Assembly (NCBI GenBank): GCA_009776905.1
Contig: WRMX01000015.1
Coordinates: 1-9,644 of the forward strand
Direction of reading: 5' to 3'
DNA length: 9,644 nt
Origin: Oscillospiraceae bacterium
GTDB lineage: Bacteria; Bacillota; Clostridia; Oscillospirales; Oscillospiraceae
Below, in pieces: positions 1 to 5,556 of the stretch. Each line of letters begins with the position of its first letter. The stretch's first letter is position 1. The translations under genes and the position numbers were made by a program. The notes beneath the pieces are model-generated. The model was given only the letters and a program-made list of their open reading frames with translations. It ran no database searches and was not told the DNA's origin.

Positions 1-1049
1 TCCCAATGTTTTCTTTCGTTTTGCTCCGGTATATATGTTCGACCGCCGAAATTCGGGCGCAACGCAGCAATAGCCGCGTTGCGCCCGGCGCTTTCTGACT
101 CAATCGATACATCGTCCACAACATCATGGACGAACGCCGCGTTTCCGCATAAGAACAACCAATCGGGCACGCCATGCCGCATATTAGCGGAAATTCCATC
201 CAGCAAATCGCGTTCGGGAATCAAGCCGACCGATGTAATCAACGCGTCGCAAGCAATGGTATATTGCTTTCCGTTGGTGAGCTCATTGACTGTGACGCCG
301 CTGATCCTTGGCATCCCATGCACTTTGGTCACAGTCGCCCGAGTTAGAAAAGGTATATTATACCGCTCCAGGCAATTGATCCTGTTGCGGGGCAAGCCAC
401 CGCATTCTTCCTCTTTTTCAACGACAGCGACGACTTCCTTCCCTCTCATCGCAAGCTCCCGCGCCACGATGAGTCCCACATCTCCCGAACCGAGGATAAC
501 GAACCTGTCGCCGATGTCATACCCGCCGAGGTTGATCATTTTTTGTGCTGCTCCTGCCGTATATATTCCGGAAGGGCGCGTGCCGGCGACAGGCAATGCG
601 CCTATCGGGCGCTCTCTGCAGCCTGTTGCGAGCACGATTGATGTTGCGTGGATGCGTCGGTAGCCGGTCATAGCACCTGAGATCGTGATCGTGCGATCGG
701 AGTTTATGTCCATGGCCATCGTGTCCGTCAGTATTTCGACGGCAGATGATAGTATGCGTTTTGAAAACCTGCGTGCATATTCCTGTCCTGTGAGTTCCTC
801 GCCGAATATTGTCAGGCCGAATCCTGTGTGCGTGCATTGGTTGAGTATGCCTCCAAGTGCCTGTGCGCGCTCGATGATTGCGATTCTTGGATTTGCAGGT
901 GTCATCGCTGCGTCCGCAGCACTCGTTACTCCCGCGCCGCCCGCAGCTCCAAGCGCATCGCCCGTATCGCCCGCAGCACGCGCTGCGCCAAGCGCGGCAG
1001 ACATCCCCGCGGGGCCGCCTCCGATAATGATTACATCATAATTATCCAT
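1..1049 (-). CDS. FAD/NAD(P)-dependent oxidoreductase, GlpB-like partner flavoprotein (3' end outside window)
   Basis: This frame is open from ATG at 1049 to the left edge, about 349 codons, so the C-terminus is missing. A GGGAG ribosome site (1059-1063) lies 9 nt before the ATG. Residues 10-15 (GGGPAG) are the FAD-binding glycine motif. Residues 66-79 (GGILNQCTHTGFGL) and the 'EELTG' that follows are typical of the pyridine-nucleotide flavoproteins encoded beside GlpA-like proteins. ATGCRERP (141-148) and GSGDVG (187-192) mark the ATG motif and the NAD(P)-binding fold. CGNAAFVHD (301-309) matches the conserved C-terminal FAD-contact segment. It probably acts in the cytoplasm, moving electrons between NAD(P)H and the upstream iron-sulfur flavoprotein; the substrate is unknown. 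Family members are usually a little over 400 residues, so some 60 are probably lost. Oddity: an Ala/Gly-rich insertion at residues about 25-54, between the first helix and second strand of the FAD fold. The family call is firm; the physiological role is inferred. Confidence 0.9.
   Translation of the reverse strand, partial: MDNYDVIIIGGGPAGMSAALGAARAAGDTGDALGAAGGAGVTSAADAAMTPANPRIAIIERAQALGGILNQCTHTGFGLTIFGEELTGQEYARRFSKRILSSAVEILTDTMAMDINSDRTITISGAMTGYRRIHATSIVLATGCRERPIGALPVAGTRPSGIYTAGAAQKMINLGGYDIGDRFVILGSGDVGLIVARELAMRGKEVVAVVEKEEECGGLPRNRINCLERYNIPFLTRATVTKVHGMPRISGVTVNELTNGKQYTIACDALITSVGLIPERDLLDGISANMRHGVPDWLFLCGNAAFVHDVVDDVSIESESAGRNAAIAALRPNFGGRTYIPEQNERKHW
879..995 (-). repeat. Degenerate 39-bp tandem duplication inside the left-edge flavoprotein gene
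   Basis: Codons 19-31 (957-995) and 32-44 (918-956) both begin GCG CTT GG and read ALGAARAAG and ALGAAGGAG. A third, weaker Ala-rich block follows (about 879-917). The period is 39 bp, so the frame is kept. The result is about 30 extra, low-complexity residues before 'IAIIERA', where relatives have only a short link between the first helix and the second strand. Confidence 0.65.
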
Positions 1050-1064
1050 TACATAGATCTCCCA

Positions 1065-1157
1065 ACCGGGCGTGAATTGTAATCGAGACACCAAGCTCCT
1101 GTTCACGCCCTTGCTACCTCACCGGGCGTGATATGTAGCCGAATCTCCAAGCTCTTG
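1065..1157. repeat. Imperfect 37-bp direct repeat (56-bp period) spanning the end of the BFD flavoprotein gene
   Basis: Copies lie at 1065-1101 and 1121-1157 and agree at 29 of 37 positions, both starting ACCGGGCGTGA and ending with CCAAGCTC and TG. On the minus strand the coding copy gives the last residues of the upstream flavoprotein (QELGDSATYHAR). The downstream copy would read QELGVSITIHAR, but 56 bp is not a multiple of three, so it is out of frame and untranslated. This looks like a duplicated gene end or two units of a repeat family. Confidence 0.7.
1102..1131 (-). repeat. Short hairpin element, copy 1 (REP-like)
   Basis: On the minus strand it begins TCACGCCCGGTGAGG and ends AAGGGCGTGAA. 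TCACGCCC and GGGCGTGA form an 8-bp stem around a 14-nt loop. The TGA stop of the BFD flavoprotein lies in the loop. A third half-copy (1068-1075 read on the minus strand, TCACGCCC) could pair with the same GGGCGTGA, so alternative hairpins are possible in the 69-bp spacer. No T-run follows, so it is not a standard intrinsic terminator. A near-identical element is at 4512-4537. Confidence 0.7.
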
Positions 1158-2567
1158 AGCTAGGATTTCGCGCACGGACTGCCCGCAAAAGCCGCCCTGG
1201 CAACGACCGCTGCCCGCTCCTGTGCGGCGCTTTATGCCATCGATGGATACAGCGCCCAGACACATGTGAATCGCATCCAGTATCTCGCCTTCCGATATTC
1301 CTCTGCAGCGGCAGATGATTTTGCTATAGCTATCGTCTTCTCTCCGGGTGAAATCGCTTCTTTCCGAAAAGGCCATGTCAGCGAGCCTGTGCGGCGCCTC
1401 GCGTTTTGGGTTGAATGAAGTCTTCATCGCAGACCGCAGCACGGCCGCGATCTTGTCGGCAGCATAACGGCCCAGCTCATCGGCGCACGTCAGCCCCGGA
1501 GTTTTCACTCCAACGAAGCTGACGACCGTGCCGTCATCAGATTCCAATATGCAAAAGTCATTGACGCTGATGTCGTCTGTAACATACGAGCCATCATCAG
1601 CTTTTTTCAGTAAATATGGATTTGGCCTGACAGCGCCAAAAGACCTTATGATGTGTTCAATCGGAAGACTTGGGATGACCTGCGCGATGAGTTCTCTCAG
1701 TTCATTGAAACCGGAGAGTTCCGTGCTGTAATCATCGCCGGGGCGCTCCGTCGGGCCGACCAATATGTTGCCGTCAACAGTCGGAACAAGAGTCAGCCCT
1801 TTGCCTTTTTCCTCAGGTTCGTGGAAGATTATATGCTTTATATGCCCCGCGGCCTTCGTATCGAGAACGAAATAATCGCCCGCAGTAGGGACGATTCGCA
1901 CATTAGGCTCCGATATCATTTCACTGATTGCGTCAGCGTTCATGCCCGCACAGTTGATGATCGCGTGAGCATGCAACGTCCCCTTGTCAGTTATAATCTC
2001 ATATCCTGTGTTATAAGCATCAGTTATTTTCTGTATAGACAAAACTTCCGTGCCAAGACATAGCTCAACACCATTGCTTGCGGCGTTTTCCGCCGCTGCA
2101 ATGCATAGTTCCCAAGGCATTACTGTGCCGGTGTCGGGGACAAACAAGCCGCTGCGGGCGCTTATGTCGATGTTCGGCTCCATATCGAGCAGTTCATCCC
2201 GCGTGAGCAGCTTCATTCCGCGCACGCCATTCCTTTCGCCCCAGTCGATTTTTTTTAATAAACCCTTCTCGCCACGTTCGCCAAAGCACACCATAATCGA
2301 GCCGCAGCGCGAATACCGCACGCCGAGCTCATCGCATAATTGGGGATAACTCTGCGCGGCGCTGACGCACATCGACGATTTCATCGTCCCCGGTTTTGTG
2401 TCGCACCCGCTGTAAATAATCGCTGTATTTGCTCTGCTGATGCCTGTGCAAATATCCTCTCTTTTTTCCAGCAGTGCGACATTCAAGACATAACGAGCGA
2501 GGCTTCTCGCCGCAAAGCAGCCGAGCAGCCCCCCGCCAATAACCACAACATCATATTTTTCTCTCAC
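1119..2567 (-). CDS. GlpA-like FAD-dependent oxidoreductase with C-terminal BFD-type [2Fe-2S] domain
   Basis: This 482-residue protein starts at GTG 2567, sharing GTGA with the MoeA-PBP stop; this implies translational coupling, since no well-spaced ribosome site is seen. Residues 5-16 (YDVVVIGGGLLG) open an N-terminal FAD fold of the DAO/glycerol-3-phosphate dehydrogenase type, which runs to about residue 370. CGAVR-like 'FGAVRPNP' and 'VGVKTPGLTCADELG' segments fit that family. The C-terminal domain carries C419, C421, C456 and C461 (CRC then CQGGFC), the four-cysteine [2Fe-2S] pattern of BFD-like ferredoxin domains. Anaerobic GlpA and related 2-hydroxyacid oxidases share this layout. It would oxidise a small hydroxy compound, or relay electrons, together with the flavoprotein encoded just downstream. 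Glycerol-3-phosphate as substrate is not shown; the MoeA linkage argues for another role. The last dozen codons lie in a repeat. Architecture is certain; substrate is unknown. Confidence 0.92.
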   Translation of the reverse strand: MREKYDVVVIGGGLLGCFAARSLARYVLNVALLEKREDICTGISRANTAIIYSGCDTKPGTMKSSMCVSAAQSYPQLCDELGVRYSRCGSIMVCFGERGEKGLLKKIDWGERNGVRGMKLLTRDELLDMEPNIDISARSGLFVPDTGTVMPWELCIAAAENAASNGVELCLGTEVLSIQKITDAYNTGYEIITDKGTLHAHAIINCAGMNADAISEMISEPNVRIVPTAGDYFVLDTKAAGHIKHIIFHEPEEKGKGLTLVPTVDGNILVGPTERPGDDYSTELSGFNELRELIAQVIPSLPIEHIIRSFGAVRPNPYLLKKADDGSYVTDDISVNDFCILESDDGTVVSFVGVKTPGLTCADELGRYAADKIAAVLRSAMKTSFNPKREAPHRLADMAFSERSDFTRREDDSYSKIICRCRGISEGEILDAIHMCLGAVSIDGIKRRTGAGSGRCQGGFCGQSVREILAQELGDSATYHAR

Positions 2568-4477
2568 GTCCTGAACCGTACCTCTCCCGGCTTGCCAACA
2601 GTATATCCTCCAAGCTCGCCGAGCCTCTGTCGAAATGCATTCGATTGGAGGATTTCAAGCAAATTTTGCATAATAGGCATGTCCCAAGCATGATCCGGTA
2701 TCAATAAGTCATATTGTTCGTCGCAAACAGGCACAAAATCGAGATCGTAGAGTTTCGCTGCGGAATATATACCAAGACCGGCATCCGCGGAATCGGCAGC
2801 TATCAGAGCGGCTACCGACATATGCGTGTATTCTTCGCGGTTAAACCCATATATCAAAGATGGTTCGATGCCTGTATTGCCGCAGAGATAATCAAAAAGG
2901 ATGCGCGTCCCCGAGCCTTTTTGCCGATTAACGTAGCGCAGCTTATTGCGAGTCAAATCCGGGAAGCCCTTTATATTCATCGGATTGCCCTTACGGAGCA
3001 TAAGCCCTTGCGTTCGCTTGACGCATTCAATGAGACGAACGCCGCCTTTCGGAATGTGTTTTTTGATGAATGAAACGTTATATTCGCCTGTGTCTTCGTC
3101 CAGCAGGTGTATGCCGGCAAGATGAGCTTCGCCCCTGCGAATCGCTATCAGCCCGCCCATGCTCCCGACATGCGCCGAAGCGAGAGAGATGCTGCCATGC
3201 TCTTTTCGCAGAAGGTCCGATAACTCGTCCAGCATGGGGTCATGGCTGCCGATTGCGACAAGGCTGTGCTTCAATTCATCCACATGCGTCAGCAATCTGA
3301 CGCTCACGACGTCGCCGTTTTCATATCCGTCGGCGTCTTGAGGGACCTCTATGATGCCATCCGCCTTCATGAATGATGTCACAATGCCGCTGCCTCGGCC
3401 GAGCGGAGTGGCAATGAGCTTGTCTTTGACATATCCCATCCGCACGCGAATGAATTCGCGATATCCGATTGCCGAAACGACGGACTTAGACAGCACCGCG
3501 TCAGCATATCTGTATGCTTCCGGAGCGGAATGAGATAAAAACTCGATTATCGGCTTTAATATTTGTTCAATGACGATTATGCCCGATACCGGGTATCGGG
3601 GGATGCCAAGTATCGGTTTTGAATCGCTGTATGCGAGAATTGCCGGCTTCCCGGGTTTGATTGCCAAGCCATCGTAAAGCACCGTGCCGATAGTGGAGAT
3701 AGCGGCAGCGGTGTAATCTTCGTTGTTTGATGATATGCCCGCGCTCATCAAAACGATGTCACATTCGGAGAGCGCTGTTTCCAGCACTTGGCGAATCCCT
3801 GCGGCATCATCGCCGACGATTGGATATGTCACGGCATCGGCGCCCCATTCGCGCAGCATGGCGGAGAATATCGCAGAATTAAATTCCAGCACGTCGCCTT
3901 TTCCGGGGTCTGCCGTCGGCGGTATTAGCTCGTTGCCTTTGGGGATAAACCCCACAATAGGTTTCTTTATGACGGCGATGTCTGCCACTCCGCCGGCGAT
4001 CATCGCTCCGATGGCATAAGGCGTAATCCGCGTATATGAGGGGAGGATCATTTCATGGGCGCAGATGTCTTCCCCGATCTGGCGGATGTGCTGCCAGGGG
4101 GCGGCGGAGTTTGTGAGCTTAATGCGTCCGTCAGCCATCTCGATGATGTCTTCCGCCATAATAATCGTATCGCAACCATCGGGCAGCGGGTCCCCGGTGT
4201 CGACTCTTTTGTAATCGCCGATGTCCAGGAAAAGCGGCGTTGTCTCCGTCGTGCCGTATGTCAGCTTTGCATCGAGAGCTATGCCGTCCATTGCGCTTGC
4301 GCTGTAGTGCGGCGCATTGATCCGCGCATATATCGGCGCGGCTGTCACGCGCCCTGATGCCTCTGCTGTGGGGATGGTCTCTGTTTTCGGCGTCATGCCG
4401 TTTTGCTTCAGCAGCTCGATGTATTTTTGGCGCGCCGTATTAATATCGGTGTTTTCGGTTTGTAGACTTGCCATCAT
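2564..4477 (-). CDS. moeA: Molybdopterin molybdenumtransferase MoeA fused to PBP-like (LysR substrate-binding-like) domain
   Basis: This 637-residue protein has two parts. Residues 1 to about 400 are MoeA, which inserts molybdate or tungstate into adenylylated molybdopterin: SAMDG (61-65), TGDPLPDGCD (94-103), the NEDY block (252-255), KPGKP (274-278) and GIPRYPVS (291-298). Residues about 405-615 are a PBP-like domain with GSHDPMLDEL, HVGSMGGL, RRGEAHLAG, LLDEDTGEYN, RTQGL, GNP, VNRQKGSGTRILFDY and EEYTH, which in this fusion family is thought to sense or bind a small ligand, perhaps the oxyanion. Oddities: the usual GSSAG-type turn reads GISSNN (246-251), and the usual GLPGxPVS reads GIPRYPVS, with Arg294 replacing a conserved glycine. 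Two adjacent ATGs (4477, 4474) follow AAGAGGA; the second is better spaced (GAGG plus 6 nt), so the true start may be 4474. The stop overlaps the next gene by 4 nt. The family call is secure; activity and metal choice are open. Confidence 0.95.
   Translation of the reverse strand: MMASLQTENTDINTARQKYIELLKQNGMTPKTETIPTAEASGRVTAAPIYARINAPHYSASAMDGIALDAKLTYGTTETTPLFLDIGDYKRVDTGDPLPDGCDTIIMAEDIIEMADGRIKLTNSAAPWQHIRQIGEDICAHEMILPSYTRITPYAIGAMIAGGVADIAVIKKPIVGFIPKGNELIPPTADPGKGDVLEFNSAIFSAMLREWGADAVTYPIVGDDAAGIRQVLETALSECDIVLMSAGISSNNEDYTAAAISTIGTVLYDGLAIKPGKPAILAYSDSKPILGIPRYPVSGIIVIEQILKPIIEFLSHSAPEAYRYADAVLSKSVVSAIGYREFIRVRMGYVKDKLIATPLGRGSGIVTSFMKADGIIEVPQDADGYENGDVVSVRLLTHVDELKHSLVAIGSHDPMLDELSDLLRKEHGSISLASAHVGSMGGLIAIRRGEAHLAGIHLLDEDTGEYNVSFIKKHIPKGGVRLIECVKRTQGLMLRKGNPMNIKGFPDLTRNKLRYVNRQKGSGTRILFDYLCGNTGIEPSLIYGFNREEYTHMSVAALIAADSADAGLGIYSAAKLYDLDFVPVCDEQYDLLIPDHAWDMPIMQNLLEILQSNAFRQRLGELGGYTVGKPGEVRFRT
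3582..3600. repeat. Perfect 19-bp palindrome within the MoeA active-site motif
   Basis: CCCGATACC (3582-3590) and GGTATCGGG (3592-3600) are perfect 9-bp arms around a single central G. The palindrome encodes the PRYPVS part of MoeA. The aberrant Arg294 codon, CGA at 3596-3598, lies in one arm. Confidence 0.85.
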
Positions 4478-4511
4478 TGTCCTCTTTTTAATTCATAGCG
4501 GTTGCTGCAAT

Positions 4512-4537
4512 TCACGCCCGGTGAGGAAGGACGTGAA
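4512..4537 (+). repeat. Short hairpin element, copy 2 (REP-like), upstream of moeA
   Basis: It begins TCACGCCCGGTGAGG, identical to copy 1 (minus strand, 1102-1131) for 15 bases. It then lacks four bases and continues AAGGACGTGAA with one mismatch. TTCACG/CGTGAA pair around a 15-nt loop. It fills much of the 75-bp spacer between the glycosyltransferase stop and the moeA start, in the opposite orientation to copy 1. No convincing promoter for moeA is visible in this spacer. Confidence 0.7.
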
Positions 4538-4552
4538 GCAATAGCTAGCGGC

Positions 4553-5365
4553 TCAGCTGCGTATGTATTTGCCATAAATCCATTCAAGAGCGCCGGCAGG
4601 AAGCAACCTCAAAGGCATTCTTAAAGCCGCATTGCGGCAAAATTCCGCCCTATTGATGAGACCGAGAGACCTCAATCCTTTCAACAAATTCCATTCAGAG
4701 CGCATATATGCCGCGCCGCGCCGCCTGCCATACATGCCGCTCCCCGTGCGAGCATCAACCAGAACATCGGGAAGGTTCGCGCATATGACGCCGCTTTTTA
4801 TCATTCTTGCCCAAAGGTCATAATCTTCAAACCATGGGAAATACCTATAGTTGCCTGCGGCCAAAGCCGGCTCCCGCTTCAGCATGACAGTCATTGAGTT
4901 GAAAGGATTCCTCTTTTTTAAAAACTTGCAGATATCATCATGTTCCAACGGCACGGCTCTAATCGAGCGATAATCACCGGGGTTCTCCGAAAACTCCGCA
5001 ATCTGCCCCCCTATCAGCCCCAATTCAGGATGCATATCAATCATGCGCAATTGCTTTTCAAACCTATCGCAGCGGCAGATATCATCGCTGTCCATAATGG
5101 CGACCCATTCGTTGCTAGAAGCGAGCAGCCCTTCGGCGCGCGCGGGTCCGAGAGTGGCGTTTTCCGGCAGAGCGATTATTTTCATCGTCCCGGAAAAGCC
5201 GACTGATGCTATCATGGAATCCAGCTCGTCAGGGAGCGGTCCGTCCTTGACGATGATCCACTCCGAGGGCAGAGCGGTTTGCGCGAGAACGCTCTCAATG
5301 CATTTTGCCAGGAATGCCGGGGATTCTTTTTCGTATATGCACATAACAAGCGAAAAATCGACCAC
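4553..5365 (-). CDS. Family 2 glycosyltransferase (AmsE-like)
   Basis: This is a 270-residue cytoplasmic or membrane-associated GT-A enzyme that adds a sugar from a nucleotide donor to a lipid-linked glycan. FSLVMCIYEKE (4-14) is the first strand of the nucleotide-binding fold. VKDGP (39-43), DSDD (92-95, the metal- and nucleotide-binding DxD region) and FEDYDLW (179-185, the acceptor/base region) are in the expected order. The C-terminus after about residue 200 is basic, with no clear membrane segment. The start is GTG 5365, preceded by GGAGG with a 7-nt spacer; an ATG just upstream is in another frame. It lies downstream of the O-antigen ligase, across a 181-bp repeat-filled gap, and upstream of moeA, and most likely works with the two polysaccharide genes before it. 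The sugar it transfers cannot be read from sequence. The family call is firm. Confidence 0.92.
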   Translation of the reverse strand: MVDFSLVMCIYEKESPAFLAKCIESVLAQTALPSEWIIVKDGPLPDELDSMIASVGFSGTMKIIALPENATLGPARAEGLLASSNEWVAIMDSDDICRCDRFEKQLRMIDMHPELGLIGGQIAEFSENPGDYRSIRAVPLEHDDICKFLKKRNPFNSMTVMLKREPALAAGNYRYFPWFEDYDLWARMIKSGVICANLPDVLVDARTGSGMYGRRRGAAYMRSEWNLLKGLRSLGLINRAEFCRNAALRMPLRLLPAGALEWIYGKYIRS

Positions 5366-5385
5366 TCGGCAGCCTCCATTCTAAC

Positions 5386-5404
5386 GTGGGGGTTCCACCC
5401 CCAC
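5386..5404. repeat. 8-bp-stem hairpin upstream of the glycosyltransferase
   Basis: GTGGGGGT (5386-5393) and ACCCCCAC (5397-5404) form a perfect stem with a 3-nt loop. In minus-strand RNA it lies just 5' of the glycosyltransferase ribosome site (GGAGG, about 5373-5377). No T-run follows, so a terminator is not supported; it could be an mRNA structure or a repeat end. Confidence 0.65.
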
Positions 5405-5420
5405 AACCCGGACGCATCGC

Positions 5421-5493
5421 GCTCCGGCGCACCGCGCTCCGGCGCACCGCGCTCCGGCGCACCGCGCTCCGGCGCACCGCGCTTCGCGCGGCG
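5421..5493. repeat. 15-bp GC-rich tandem repeat array
   Basis: Four perfect copies of GCTCCGGCGCACCGC run at 5421-5435, 5436-5450, 5451-5465 and 5466-5480. They are preceded by a partial GCATCGC and followed by a degenerate unit to 5493. The last junction holds a hairpin, CCGCG (5477-5481) and CGCGG (5487-5491) around CTTCG. Each unit also has GCGC...GCGC self-pairing around TCCG. The array sits between the ligase stop and the glycosyltransferase start, in no gene. Confidence 0.9.
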
Positions 5494-5494
5494 A

Positions 5495-5556
5495 TAGTAA
5501 CTGACGGACCAAAAATAACTTGTTTTTTGTTGACATTGTGAATCCGTCAGTTACTA
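5495..5556. repeat. Perfect 14-bp inverted repeat containing the O-antigen ligase stop codon
   Basis: TAGTAACTGACGGA (5495-5508) and TCCGTCAGTTACTA (5543-5556) are exact reverse complements separated by 34 A/T-rich bases. The right arm encodes the last ligase residues (Ser-Asn) and its TGA (5547-5549). In RNA this gives a long-looped hairpin, with no U-tract after it. No target-site duplication is visible at the ends. It abuts the 15-bp array. Confidence 0.85.

Noticed and set aside
79..663. Plus-strand open frame of 194 codons
   Set aside because: It is antisense to the left-edge flavoprotein, whose motifs are clear; its product is Ser/Pro/Thr-rich with no recognisable domain.
5279..5497. 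Plus-strand peptide ending in SGAPR repeats
   Set aside because: It is a translation of the 15-bp array joined to antisense of the glycosyltransferase start; not a credible protein.
5495..5556. Intrinsic terminator after the O-antigen ligase gene
   Set aside because: The 34-nt loop is too long and no T-run follows the stem in the direction of transcription.
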